A DNA stretch of 64,000 bases from Culex pipiens pallens (taxonomy: Eukaryota; Arthropoda; Insecta; Diptera; Culicidae): contig NC_068939.1 of NCBI RefSeq assembly GCF_016801865.2, positions 129,546,917 through 129,610,916 of the forward strand, read 5' to 3'. Both the position numbers and the translations under genes were made by a program. This document shows positions 1-12,750 of the stretch, in pieces; the stretch's first letter is position 1, and each line of letters opens with the position of its first letter. The notes beneath the pieces are model-generated. The model was not told the DNA's origin, did not search any database, and saw nothing but the letters and a program-made list of their open reading frames with translations.

Positions 1-296
1 AGTTCAGTTGTTTTGCAATGTAAAATGTAAGATTTGACGAAAACAAAAATTTTAGCGAAAAAAAAATTAGCATCGAAAATTTTTAAAAATTCAAATGATT
101 TTTAAATCAACCCAAACATGCTAAAAATGATTCTGAACGCAGGTGAATGGATCAAAAATTGATTTCAGTTGATTCCACTTAAATTTTCATTATAATTTTG
201 AAGTTTTTTGAAAAAAAAATTGCCCCCTGATTTTCGGGCCAAAATTTTAAATAAAATTTGTACCAGCCTAAACTACTTTAAATGATTTAGAATTAT

Positions 297-493
297 GAAA
301 TCCAAGATGGCGTCCAAAATGGCTGAAATGAAATATTGAAAAAATGCATTTTAAAAATTTAATAGGCAATCAACCACTCAACAGCGACTTAAATTAAGTC
401 GCAGAAATCGAATTTGATGTTAAAAGTAAGAAAATAAAAAAATACGAATTGTTTTTATTGTTCAAACCTTCGGATAATCGAGACGGACTGTTT
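297..493. repeat. Partial copy of the 'TCCGAAG' MITE family
   Basis: This stretch matches the interior and one end of the MITE at 36075-36500. The shared interior reads aaatccaagatggcg and is followed by the 'ggcaatcaacc' and 'aatttgatgtt' blocks. It ends in the family terminus, cttcggataatcgag. The other end lies to the left and is degraded. Bases 1-296 are AT-rich with no gene. Confidence 0.6.
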
Positions 494-552
494 ACAATTT
501 TTACTGTAAAACATTTGGTGGAATTTCAAAAATCTATTTTCAGTAGTATTTT

Positions 553-720
553 ACATCCTTACCAAAAATCATGATTTTCTGAGTTCAATATTCCACTTTT
601 CATACGAATTTTTCAGTTCAACCCATATAACCATTTTTATGGTTGTAGTACCTGAACTCAAAAAATCGTATGAAAAGTGGGATATTGAACTCAGAAAATC
701 ATGATTTTTGGTAAGGGTGT
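553..720. repeat. Near-perfect hairpin (palindromic MITE)
   Basis: Two arms of roughly 65 bp face each other. The left arm runs from about 555 to 622 and the right arm from about 653 to 719. They share cttaccaaaaatcatgattt and the block ccacttttcatacga in inverted orientation, with a loop of about 30 bp. No coding potential is visible. Bases 721-3389 after it are AT-rich and geneless apart from the fragments listed separately. Confidence 0.8.
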
Positions 721-1899
721 ATAAGATGATGTTTGGCTTTCTCAGTCAAACAAATTATTAAGGACAAATTGCAATGAACTTTGTGTTTGTGTTTTTAAAT
801 CAGATTCGAGTACTTTTGTATAATTTTAAAATGTCGGAAATATTTGGAATTTAAGATATTTTTATATAGTTATTTGAGAATCTTTCAACAGTTAAATGCC
901 TATCAAATTGTGTTCAAATTCAGAACATTTGAAAAAATATCTTTCTTTTAAAATTTATTTTAAAATTGTAATTTAAATTTTAAATAAAATTTTCAGATAT
1001 TTTAAAATTACAATATTTTCAGAGTTCAACTGCATAATAGTCATTTCAATACAAACAGTCACATTTTATTTTTATTCAAACACAAAAATTTAGTTTTTGT
1101 TGGGTTTTATTTAATTCTCATCTGAAAATTCCGTAAAAAAAGATTAACTGAATTTTGACTGTTTCGGTTGTGTTGTTCAGAAAATCGCAGCACGATCAAT
1201 TGATTTTTTACCATTCTGTGTTACTCAAAAATTTCAAAACATCCAAACATGTTTATTTTTTCTTTTTTCAATAAATTTGGCACGGCTCATACAAAGGATG
1301 TATTGAGAATTATGTTTATGTTTGCGCGATCTGGGAGTCGCGATGAGGGGTTGAAGTACAGGCCAACTCAGAGGGTTTTTTTTGGACAGTTACATTTTTT
1401 CTAGAAATCGAATCAGCAAAAAAAAATTAAGGTACCGATTGTTTATAAATATATGGCACTCTTTTTCTGGAAGAATCGTTCTTCTTGAACTTAAAAAGCT
1501 TTTTCAATGAAAACTGAAGAGTATTTGTATAAATGTTGTTGTCTTTTGCAAATCTTTTCTACCCATACTCATACCCAACATTGTAAATGCTATTTCCTGC
1601 TTTCCAGTAATAATTTATGTAATTCTTAAATTTAATACAAAACGATTTTTTATTGATTTTAAGTTAAGAAAAATTGTGGAGCATGGAGATGAAAAATCAC
1701 AAGCATTATGGAAATTAAGGATTTGGACTAAAAACTGTTAAAAACGGCTTCTTACTTTTTGTACTCAATTTAAAAGCTTTCTTGAGAAATAAAAATATTG
1801 AACCAAATGTATACGTTGCGTATGCGTTCAAAAAGAATTTTGATACTAACGTCAATCTATAAAAAAAAACATTGTAATTTGATTTAAAACTATATGGAA

Positions 1900-1975
1900 A
1901 AATTCCTTCTGGCCTCGGGAGAAAACCGGGAAAAAACCGGGAAATTGAAAATCCAAATCTGGTGGCCACCCTGGG
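1900..1975. repeat. Remnant of the 'cccgggaaa' terminal-repeat family
   Basis: Repeated cgggaaaa motifs precede a terminus reading ggtggccaccctg. The same kind of end occurs near 17680, 52930, 54365, 55940 and 61858. It looks like one degraded end of a non-autonomous DNA transposon. Confidence 0.45.
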
Positions 1976-3389
1976 CTAATTCTCCAAATTTAGTTGCGAT
2001 GATTTCGACACCGTCCGAACAACAGTGTTTTTTTTCATCTATCATTCTTGGATTCTTGGAACACAATACGGCTGCTGTCCTCACGTATAAGGATTTTTTT
2101 AATTAAATGTACCTTGACCAAAATCATATTTTAATGAAATGGAGCTGGCTCACTATATAAAAATTGATTTAATATGATCAATCTAAACCATAAATCAGAA
2201 TTATGGTAAAGTGTCAATAATAAACTATAATAATAATAATTATAAAGCAGGTTTTGGGGTTTTTGCTAAATGGCACTATTTTGCTCCACTTCATTAATTT
2301 TTTTGAGCAGATAAACATTTGTGATTAAACTTCAGTTTCCTACAGTATTATACAGTTGATTTTTGCTCAATTTGATGAAGATTATTTATGATGAAATATT
2401 ATTTCAATAAATGGCCAGGTAGCAGTTATTGATCAGCCCGCCTGTGTGCTTCTAGCAGATGCGGCGAATGAAGCTGATGCAGGTAATCTCGAAAACACAA
2501 AACTTTAAAATTCGATATCTCTGGAACGAAACATATTCATTTCTGTCGATAGGTGATTCTTATGTAAAATTGGCCGGAGAACACGATGGTGAGGTCAAAT
2601 AAAAAAAATAAGTTGGGGTGTTTTGAGATACGGCCGTTTAATGTTTTCAATTGCGCAATACAGGTAGAAAAAATAAATTAATCAACATTTTGATCACGGA
2701 AATAGATTCTACGTCCGATTTCCTTCAAAATTGAGTCCAAGAACGACCTTCTGAGATTTGTGGTTCCTGAGCTATCGCCGTTTGAAACTAGGAGGTTTGG
2801 CCAAAAATCGCCAAAAAGTCAATTTTTTGGGGAGGTACAAAAATGGAGGGGGTGGTCCGATTTGGATGAAATTCGGGATTCTTGCATGTTTTGATAGTAT
2901 CAACAGCTCAGCCAAATTTGAGCAGGATCGGAGAGGGTAATTTTCAAATTTGCACTTTTTCGTGCACAGTTGAGATGGAATGACCCATATTTAAAAAAAA
3001 AATTTCATATTTCAAAAATTTAGGAAATAATTTTAAAGATTAAAAAACAAGATTCTAAAATTAAAAAAAATAATCAAAATTAAAAACATTTTTTTTCTAA
3101 ATCTATTTTTTTTTTAATTCAATAGATTTAAAAAAAATGAAAATTAAGGGATTTAGAAAAGCTTTTCGTTTCAATTTTTTAAATATTTTTTTATTAAAAA
3201 AAACAAATTTCTTAAATGTAAAACTTCTAAAACTTCTGAATATTATTTTTTTTAAAATAAATTTTCCTTTTTTTAAATTTTAGTTGAAGAAAAATCTAAA
3301 TTTCCTACAATTTTTGAAATAAAAAAAAAAAACAAACAACAAACTAAAATTCAAAATGGGGCATAAGCATTTTGACATTTAGGACTATT

Positions 3390-5268
3390 TTGCAAATACT
3401 AAGCCAACAGATAACTCACGGCGTGTTTTCTAGAACAACCTTATCAAGAAAAAATAGTCATCGCTGTTTTCAAATGTGTCTTATAGGAAATTTTCTCAGC
3501 TTTCCAATGCTTCTAAGAGCGAAATGTTTCATCGGGAAATTTCTGAGATATCTTTATTTTAAGTTTTTTTGTTTAAAAATCCTTCATCATTTATAGAAAA
3601 CTTTTTAAAAACAGTTCAGAAAACTAGTCAAATGACTTGTTTTATGTGTCATTTACTCATCAAAATGGGCAAAATAAAACAAGAAACAAATTTGTAGAAT
3701 GTTGCAAATCGCTAAACATTTTTAAAATTATATTTTAACTGAATTTTGAACTTGTTGAATTTATTCAGTAATAAGAATTATAAAACCGTATTTAAATGAA
3801 ATTTTTACTACAATTAATAGATTATTACATTATTTTTGTGAACATATATCACGTGTCTGCTCTGATTCGGCTGATAGTACCAAATTTTTTGTTGTGTGAG
3901 ATTGTTATTGCATTTTTATAAATAAATATGGTATTTACTTTGTTTAAGGAAATATCACCAGGATTTAACCATTAATCAGGAACATAAATACAAAACATGA
4001 TTTAAAATCGGAAATGTACTACAAATTACTGTTGCATGCTTCAAAAGTCATATTTTCATAGGTATATATATATATATATATATATACAAGCCTTACCCGA
4101 AAAACTTCGTTCTGCCTTTTTTCGTTTGTTGACGTTTTTAGCTCTTTGGCTTTTTCAGCCTTCTGCGATCAAAATTTGATTATACGTAGCTTTTCTCATA
4201 CAATCGGCAGATTTTCCGGAATCGGTTCCAGAGTGGCCAAAGTTGTAACTTTTTGGCGTAAGAACCTTCTTTGGGCTTATACGAACCCAATGCAACAAAA
4301 AGCACCTCGATCCGACGCTCCGTATTGAACTGATTCGCGTTCGAACAAAACCGTCGAAATTTTTTATATATATAGATAGATTATTTTTTATTTTTTTACT
4401 ATTGAAAGTATCATTATAATTTTGTGTTTCAACTGAGAATGTTGAAAACACCTTATTAATTATAACAAAAATCAAACATAAGCCTTCATTACAAGCTATT
4501 TGAACAAAACTCAAGATACTTGTTAAACGTTTTTAAAACAGATAAGACTTCTATAACATTGCTGATTACTTGATCATTTCATACAAAAAAAAAGAAAACA
4601 AAAAAAACCTTTCATACTCATGAAAAGTATTTCTCCTGAAACTCTACACAGTAATTTGTAGTTCAATTTCAAGTAAATAACATGTTTTGGTATCCATGCA
4701 ACTGGTTAATGTTTGGTTAAGGAAATATGATATTTATTCATAAAAATCTAATTACCCTTAAAAATCTCAAACCTGCAAAAAAATCGGTTGTATCAGCTAA
4801 ATCCAAGCTAAATCAGAGCAGACGGCTGATATTTGTACACAAAAATTTTGTAATAATCTATTAATTCTTGTAAACATATATTTAAATACGGTTTTCTGAT
4901 TTTAATTTCTGAATAAATCCCGCATATTCAGAAACTCAATTAAAACTTAATTTTTAAAATATTTAGCAATTTGCAACCTTTTACAAAGTTGTTTCTTGTA
5001 TAATTTTGCACATTTTTATGAGTAAATGACACATAAAACACGTCATTTGACATGTTTCCTTAACTGTTATTAAAAAGTTTCTAATAAATGATGAAGGATT
5101 TTCAAACAAAAAACTTAATATAAAGATATCTCAGAAATTTCTCGATGAAACATTTCGCTCTTAGAAGCATTGGAAAGCTGAGAAAATTTCCTATAAGACA
5201 CATTTGAAAGTAGCGATGACTATTTTTTCTCCTTAAGGTTGCCCAGAAAACACACCGTGTAACTATTT
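3390..5268. mobile_element. Foldback element with ~480-bp inverted arms
   Basis: Positions about 3405-3885 and 4800-5268 are inverted copies of each other. Shared blocks include tgctctgattcggct, the segment around taagagcgaaatgtttcatc, and 'aaaatagtcatcgct'. The central ~900 bp holds a (TA)n run at 4062-4086 and a short unrelated insertion. The arms are diverged, so the element is old. No transposase reading frame is visible, so it is probably non-autonomous. Confidence 0.75.
4062..4086. repeat. (TA)n microsatellite
   Basis: About 12 TA dinucleotides in a row lie within the loop of the foldback element. Such tracts melt easily, but I see no other sign of an origin or regulatory role. Confidence 0.9.
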
Positions 5269-5377
5269 AACAAACCCCGCAGCCTAAAAGGTTTAAAGGT
5301 AAAATGCCAGCTAGGTATATACATTCCAAGTTTTGTGAAAATAATACTTATTTTCTCGGAATTTGTTAAATAGTTCC
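5262..5377. repeat. Short MITE abutting the foldback
   Basis: Terminal inverted repeats aactatttaacaaa and tttgttaaatagtt bound about 115 bp with no coding capacity. The element sits directly at the right end of the large foldback. Bases 5378-6055 beyond it are AT-rich with nothing recognisable. Confidence 0.6.
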
Positions 5378-6055
5378 GGCAGTCAGAATGCTTTTCCAAT
5401 TTTTTTCTCGTGTTGCTCCAAAAATTTCAGAAAATTTCAAAATACAAAAAAAATCAAATATCGAAAATTTCAAGAAATTACAAATTAAAAAAACCTTCGA
5501 ATTTGTTTTAAATGTCTAAAATTTCAAAAAAATCAAAAATTTCAAAATGTTATAATTTCTAAAATAAAATAAAAACCTAAACTAAACATGAAAATTTAGA
5601 ATTCTCCAAAAATTTCAAATTCAATAAAATTAAAATTTTCTAGAATTTTTGAATTTTATAGATTAAAAAAATAATTTAAAAATTAAAAACTATATTTTTG
5701 TTTCTCAAATTGTAAAATTTTAAAATTTATTCTTTTTTTTATATTTTTAAATTTCCTTTGTTTTGATATTTTAAAACTTCATTTGCTTTGATATTTTTAA
5801 ATTTTCATATTTTGAACTTTAAGTTTTTTATGTTTTTATTTTCCGATCTCACTAGGTTTTTTGGCCAAATTTTCCCTAGTTTTTGTTTCATTGCATTTGA
5901 AGAACCTTCTGTTGCCAAACGGTTATTGAAAAGGAAATAGTTGCAATGAACACCAAATCTCTATGAACCAGTGATTCACACAAGTTGTAAAATTGTTATT
6001 TCGGTAAATAAAATGAATTGAATTGAAAAAAAAAATGTTTTTATTCACATTTTTA

Positions 6056-6233
6056 AGCGAAGATGGCGTTACGAACGGTGCACGCCCAAATTGTAAAAAT
6101 CCTGCAGTAGTACCAACATTACAAAAAGCAAGTGTGCCATGGCATGACAGCAACACTTTTTTTCTAATGTTGATACCACAACACGATTCTGACATTTCGG
6201 GCGTGCACCATTCGTAACGCCATTTTCGCTTCA
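6056..6233. repeat. Palindromic MITE
   Basis: Inverted arms of about 31 bp (gatggcgttacgaacggtgc at the left, its near-complement at the right) enclose roughly 115 bp. The small open frames inside are by-products of the palindrome. Bases 6234-7153 that follow are AT-rich intron with no gene. Confidence 0.75.
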
Positions 6234-7153
6234 AAATCTGGATATTTTTAAATGTTATGAATGGCCAAAACCCCAGAGTTTCTAAAATTCCTCAAAATCC
6301 TGAACATAAAAAAATGAAAATAGAAAAAATTAAAAAGCTGATTTTATAATTTCTAAAGTTTTAAAAAAATATTAAATAATTTCAAAACTAAAAAAAATAA
6401 AAATTAAGAATATAAAAATTAATAAATCTTAAAAGTAAAAAAAAAGTTGCATTGCTAAATTTTAAAATTTGGATGTTTTGAAATTTTTACGCGAACTATT
6501 AAAATTTTTATGATTTTAAATTTTGCCAGTGGTGGCCACGCTGTTAAAAAACCAGAACAAAAACAATTGCTTTAAAAAAATAAAAATCAATTGTTTATAA
6601 TTTCTAAATATTCAAAGATTTAAAAAAAATCAAAATACAAAAATTGGACTATAAAAAATTAAAATAAAAAAATCAAAACTATAAAAAGTTTAAAATTTTT
6701 TATATTTTTTTAAATCTCAAATTTCTACACGTTATAAATTAATAAGTTTTAAAAAATTCTAAAAATCTGATTTTCGTGTTTTTTTATTGTTACATTTTTA
6801 TATTTTAACTTTTAAAATTTTAAGGTTTTTAAATTTTGCCAGTGGCGGTTCAAAAATGTTTGAACATTATAAACATTTCACGGTCGGAAATTGAAAAAAA
6901 AAATCTACTTGGTTTAGGGATGGCCCCATATCGAAGCTCCGGATTATCGATGTTTTACTGGATTTATACACGATCCCATATCCGAATCCCGTATCAAAAC
7001 CCAAGTCATGATTTCTTTTTTTTTTTGTTTCAATAAAAACGAACGCAAAAGTGCTATTATAAATCAGATGGTAGATCAAAATCTTAAAAACTCAATCGTG
7101 AGTCGAGAAATTACGATCGAGTACAATGAACACCCCGTTAGAATATAACTTAC

Positions 7154-9380
7154 GTGATACTTGAGGTGCTTCATCGTTGGGAATCCCTTGATGTATCCGT
7201 CCAGAATGGCCCCCTTCGACGGACCGAGCACGAGCTTATTCTCCGGCACGTACAACTAGCCAAAAGAAAGAAACCGATCAAAACAGGCGTCACCACGCGG
7301 CACAAATTCGTACGTCATCGCGGTAGATTGGAATCTCCTTCACTTTGAGCTCCGCCACGTCGTCCAACCCGTAATTCGCACCCAGGAACGCACTGCCCTG
7401 CTCATCGTACTGGAACAGCATCATCGGACCGTGCACGTTCCGCTGCTTTTCCTCGTCGGTCAGGAACGCGTCGCACGGCTCCATCGCCTTCAGCAGACGC
7501 TTCTCGTCGATAAAGGGGATCAATACGACCGCCTCCCAGGCCTGCTGCTTGCCGTTCAGATCCGTACCGAAGTTCTCCGGGTAGTAATCGATCACGCAGC
7601 TTTCGGGGTCGGTCATCAGCTTGTGGTACGCAGTCGGGAGGTGGTCTTTACTGGCCGCCGGCAGCACACTCAGCAGCTGCTGGAACGGGAGGAACGGTTT
7701 GCCCATTTCAAAGTTCAGCTTGAAGTTTTTGAAGTTTTGGACGTCGCTGATGAAGGGCGCGTAGTGATGCGGGTAGTACCAGGCCCAGGAGGACACTCCC
7801 CGGTAGTAGTAGAGGAGGGTCCACTGGAGAGCGCGAATGTAGCATTCCGCCTGCTCGGCGCGGGTCTCCCTGAAAAGAAACAACTTGATTTCAGGAACGG
7901 CAAAGCAACAGATTTAAACCCCGATCCTCACTCGTTAAATTCGCCGTAGCCCATCTTGGTCATGTAGTAGTTGCGCTTGTACGCGGCAAATTCCTTCTCG
8001 AACAGCTCCGGATCGTTCTCGATGTCCTCGGCCGAGTAGCGTTCGCCGCCGCCGCCATCCTCATCGTCATCTAGGAACATGTCCTCCGATGCCTTGATCA
8101 GCGCCGACAGGTCCATGTCCATGTCGGCCTTGATTTCCTCGAGTGTCACGTCGAAGGCCTCCGTCTGAAAAGGGATTGTGTTGAATAGGCTGGAGATTCT
8201 ACCAACGGATAGCTACTCACATCATTGGCGCCCCGCTTTGCCTTAAAGTACTGCAGGTCGGTGTAGTTCTCCAGAAAGATGTCCCGATCGAACCGGGCCA
8301 ACCGCTCCATCAGCACTTCCAACCGCTCCAGGTTCAGGATGCCTCCCTCGTTGATGTACCCGTCCAGCCCGGGCAGAACGTCCATGTACGCTTGGAACAG
8401 CGTCGGCAGCGCGTTCTCGTTGATGTGAAGGTTGGGCAAATGAGGAATGAAATCGTTGCCAACCATGTAACCCATCAAGACCCAGTCGTCGATCAGCTTG
8501 TAAGGGTTGAACTCGAACTTTAGTTTGTCTCGCACGGGGGCAAACTCCAGCTCCAGATACTCGCGGAGCAGCGTCAGATGCAACAGATAGAAGCGCGTCT
8601 CCTCCACGATCGACGACTTCTTGTCGTTCTTGCCGAATTTGACCTCCTCCCGAAGCAGCGAAAAGTGCCGCTCGTGGGTGCACAGGCCCAGCATGATCAA
8701 ATCCGCATCCAGCCCGTACAAACAGTGGCGCGTGTTCGAATCAAACCCGGGCGATGCTTTCGCGTGCCGAATGTACTCCATGATTTTGTGCTCGCCCTCC
8801 CCTGGCGTCTCGTGGCCACTCAACACCACCTTGCAGTGCTTCCACAGCGGATTCGTGCTGACCTTTACCTTGATAAAGTGCTCCAAGGCGCGCTGCAACC
8901 GCACCATAAAGCTCGTCCCTGGCGTGATACAGTTACTGTCGAACCGGGCCTCCAGCGGCAGCACATCGCCCTTCTTCTCCGCCTGCTCAACCTGCTCCTG
9001 CGCTTCCCGAGCCGACCGGAACCGCCTTCCCCGCTGCTGGTTCATCTTGGCCCGCGGTGCTACCCCGTCAACCGCGATAAAGAACAACTTCTGCGGACGG
9101 ATCATCCGGAACAGAAACTCCAAATAGTGAAAGATGTCACTAAAAATCTGCTCCTCCGTGATCCGGAAGAACACGTCCGAATCGTTCGGATGCGAACAGT
9201 TGTGAATAATTCCGTTCATGTCCAGATACAAATTGTCAAAGTCCGGCACCTACAATCAAAATGCATCAATTCTACCATCCAACCCAATCCCAATCCAAAA
9301 ATTACCTGATTCTCTCGAACCAGCTCGCTCAAGCACGGATACCGTTCGCTCATATAGCGAAAAAACTTGGGGACTCCCAT
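7154..9380 (-). CDS. pcm: 5'-3' exoribonuclease 1 (XRN1/pacman), N-terminal 665 residues
   Basis: XRN1 degrades decapped 5'-monophosphate mRNA in the cytoplasm and P-bodies. Five coding exons read on the minus strand: 9306-9380, 8221-9249, 7932-8164, 7314-7869 and 7154-7255. All have GT-AG junctions and matching phases, totalling 1995 bp. The protein opens with MGVPKFFRYMSERYPCLSEL, the family's invariant start. Active-site residues are visible: D35, D86, E176 and E178 in SGHETPGEGEHK, D206 and D208 in GLDADL, and D291 in GNDFIPHLP. The phosphate-pocket basics K93, Q97, R100 and R101 are also present. Family members run to about 1600-1700 residues, so roughly 1000 are missing. The last exon ends in a good donor (gtaagt), so the gene should continue past the left edge through an intron of more than 7.1 kb. 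Whether the downstream half exists cannot be seen. The acidic loop (DLSALIKASEDMFLDDDED) is a normal variable insertion. Confidence 0.95.
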
Positions 9381-9700
9381 CGTGACGCGCTCTTCTGCTT
9401 ACAATCTGTACAGTCGTCGAGTATATCTCCACTCTAGCTCGTGGTCCAAACCTGTGCGGGAGGGAAATCGATGCAATTTAGTGCCGATAAAAGTAATTTG
9501 TTGCGAAATAAACGAATTCAAACAAAGGACACGAACCAAACTTGCTGTAAACACCACGGAAATTAGAAATGGAAATCGCGCAACGGTGACTGACAGCTGT
9601 CTGCAGGTGAAAGTTGATTTAGCGCGAAACGTCAACGGTGCACGCTTGGAGATGGATTGCGCAAGATTGGGTTAAGAATATATGTTTTGCTGCTGTGAAC
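9381..9700 (-). promoter_or_regulatory. Probable 5' UTR and promoter of the XRN1 gene
   Basis: This is less repetitive and richer in GC than what lies beyond 9700. It immediately precedes the XRN1 start codon. I see no clear TATA box, and the transcription start cannot be fixed from sequence alone. The call rests on position and composition only. Confidence 0.35.
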
Positions 9701-10087
9701 TGACAAGAGGGTAAATTTCAAGGAATGCAAAAGTGAGCTCATATCTCGGCTCGGCTGTTCGGACCTTCTAAGGAAGAAACACAATATTTTTCGAAAACAA
9801 TATTTTAAAAATTTTTGAATCAAGACTAACTTTTCAAAAGGACGTAATATTGAATGTTTGGACGTGTACCTATTTTTCTCAATAGTCTTCAACCGAAAAC
9901 GCCAAATGGATCAGAAAATTGGGTCCTAAAATTAAGTTTCAATTTGTGATATTATTGTTCACAACGATAAAGCTTGATTTTCTGAGTACAATGACCCTTT
10001 GATCGACCTCAAGAATTTAAAATGGATTTTCAATTCAATTTTTAAAAAATAACTTCACGGCCCAATAAAAAACAACTTCAATAGGAT

Positions 10088-10294
10088 TGCCAAGCCTCGT
10101 GGCGCGATGGTTAGCGGTTTAGGCTGACGATCTCTAAGTTTCTATGAGGTGCAGGATCGATTCTAGCCTTATCCTCCTGGAGTTTTTCGTTCAAAGTTTG
10201 TCCCGTTTAACATTAATATTCAGTCTGCAAAGACGGTGTGACTCGAGGTGTGACTGCCTCTTCTAGTTCAAACTTAAAAAAGAAAAAAAAATAC
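10088..10294 (+). mobile_element. tRNA-derived SINE
   Basis: A pol III A-box-like tggcgcgatgg (10100-10110) and B-box-like ggatcgattct (10154-10164) lie in a degenerate tRNA-like head. A body of about 100 bp follows, ending in an A-rich tail near 10274-10294. The cloverleaf is too broken for a functional tRNA. Bases 9700-10087 and 10295-11580 are AT-rich and geneless. Confidence 0.7.
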
Positions 10295-11579
10295 AAAATG
10301 TTTACTATTGAAAAACATTTAACATTTAAATAAATTCAAAATTAAAAAACTCAAAAAATTCAGCACTTAAAATAATTTTAAAATAATAAATCAATGATTC
10401 TGAAATCTTCAATTTTTAAATTTAGAATAACAAAAATTCAAAAAAAAATCTAAAATTTCATGAATATTAAAGTTTTTAATATTCAAAATTTCAGTTTGGT
10501 GCAGCGTGCATAAAAATTTAACATTTATTCATTCGGCATTTTTTTTTCAAAACAATAAGTTGTTATTTAATTAAGAATTTAAGAAACAAAAAAAATTGTT
10601 CGTGTATCAATAATCCGAAGTCCCATAATATTAAAATGTCAATAATTCTGTAACCAAAATAAAAAAGAAGGCTGTCGCTAATGCCCATTAGACATTTTTC
10701 TTGACCGGTACCATAAAAAAAAAATCAAAAAGTCAAATTGAAAAATTAAACAGCTGAAATAGAAATAAATATAATTTTGAAACTAAAAATTTTAAAATTC
10801 CAAACATTAAAAATTCAAAAACAATTTTAGGCAAAAATAATATTGTTTTAAAGGTCCAATAAACAAAATCTATTTATGGGTGTTTCAAAAAACATAAAAA
10901 AAACAAAATATGGTTTTTTTCTATTGTATCATTTTAAAAAATATCTTAAATTTAACCCGATTGAACAATCAAAAATAAAAATAAATTAATTAAAATTTAA
11001 ACGTTCTATAACTCTAAAACCTCAAATTAAAAAAGTTCTTGAACTCTTGATTTTTTAATTTGAGATATAAAAAAAATAACAATGAAGAAAAGTAATCATT
11101 TAAACAACTAAAATATGAAAAAAAATAAAAAAAATATATTTTAAAATTTCAAAAGCAAAAAATCTGAAAGTCGATCCATTAACAATTTCAGAAATATATC
11201 TTTTCAAGTAACTTGAAAATAGAAAATGCAAAAATTCTAAAACCTTATTTTTGTTTATTTCAAAATGATTATATTTCAAAAATTCCACTATTTCAAAACA
11301 CAAAAGCTCCAAAACTCTCAGATTTCTTAATTTTTCAAAACTTAAATTTTTTTCGAAACTCAAAAATAAAAAAAAATTGATAATAAAAAAAAACAAATTA
11401 AATTCTTCGTTTTAAAATTTGAAAATTAATTTTAGTTTATAAATTAAAAAAAATCCAGAATTTCAAAATTTTAATTATAGATTCTTAAGGTCGTAAAAGG
11501 TTTCTTCCACTTTTGGGGCAATGACTGGCGATGATTGTTCTGAATTCAGGGTCCAGAAATACCCCTGACTCAAAGTGGT

Positions 11580-11650
11580 TTCAAAAACACCCAAAAAGCA
11601 AATACTGAAAATTTTGGTTATTGGACCTTTTCAAAAAAAAAACTCCAGAT
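11580..11650. repeat. Half of a 'CTCCAG' hairpin MITE
   Basis: The stretch shares 'aaaacacccaaaaagc', 'ggaccttttcaaaaaa' and 'ctccag' with the intact hairpin at 41676-41816. A second diverged arm lies near 10851-10895. Bases 11651-12016 contain further repeat sequence, no gene. Confidence 0.5.
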
Positions 11651-12043
11651 ATGTAAAATGCTTCTACAACCAACAAAAGGAAAACCATTTCTTGATTGAT
11701 ACATTCTGAATCAAGATTTGAATGTTTTTCTAAAACAAACATGGCTGCCAAATGGCCGATTGGGAATGATGCCTTCCAGAGCCTTAACATTTAGAAATTT
11801 AGGCAACCAAAACCTTTTCAAAAATTATAAGTTTCCTAGTAAAGGCTAGTATGCAGATCGGAAGGAAAGGGGTCAAGAATCAGCTTTACGAACAGCAGAA
11901 CAAAGGAGAGGGAGCGATTTCTTGGGGCTTTTCTTTACCCTCTCTTACTTGCTTGCGCTGCCGCTGCTGCCCATTTGATTTTTTTCTTGACTCTATTTTA
12001 CGTTACCGTGTGGGTACACGCAGAAAAATAAGGCATATTTGAA

Positions 12044-12561
12044 CAGGGGGATGCTAAAGGCCACCATCTTGGATGATTGAGATCAATAACGGGCGCAAAC
12101 TACGCACAGTGAAAACAAAAATATTTTTTTATTAATATTTCATTTTTGTTATAAGAATTACTGTAATAAAAGTCAAAATACACATTAGATAAGTTAAACG
12201 TTTCATGTGATAAAAGTACAACTTTAAATGAGGTCATCGGCCCGATGTGTGCTTAATAATCCCAAGTTTATTTTGCAAATAAATTGATAAAAATCACATC
12301 AAAAACATACACTAACTTTAAAATGTACATTGCGGTAAAATTTTACATTAAACAATAATTACTTTAATTCCATTTTATGCCTGCAGTTTTTGTATTTTAT
12401 TTTACAGTGCGCAGTTGCTTTGTATTGGTTCCGTAACGAACAGCTGTTCTTTTGTGCTGGCGCCGAAATTGACAGCTCCCTTTTGTTCTGGTGCCGAAGT
12501 TAACAGCTGGTGTTGGCTGCGGGCGAGCTGCCTGTAGTGAGATATAGATGTCGCCCCCCTG
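12044..12561. mobile_element. hAT-like non-autonomous element inside a MITE
   Basis: The element begins caggggg and ends cccccctg. It is flanked by an 8-bp target duplication, TATTTGAA, at 12036-12043 and 12562-12569. Eight-bp duplications and CAGGG-type ends are hallmarks of the hAT superfamily. The 518-bp interior has no transposase. Confidence 0.82.
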
Positions 12562-12750
12562 TATTTGAATCAAAAAAACGTTTTGTTGATTTGAAAATCA
12601 AGATTTTTGTTGAATCAACGCTAAACGTCAAAGCAACTTTTTTCAAAACAAAAATTTTTTTTGTGGAATTGAGAAAATCAAGGTTTGTTTCAACGCAAAA
12701 TCGGCGTTGATTATATTCAACAAAAATTTTGTTGAGTCAAACCTCGTACA

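Noticed and set aside
4062..4086. Replication origin at the (TA)n run
   Set aside because: Simple repeats of this kind are common in AT-rich introns, and no other origin feature is visible.
8578..9309. Plus-strand frame of 243 codons over XRN1
   Set aside because: Antisense shadow of a GC-rich exon; the minus strand has all XRN1 active-site motifs.
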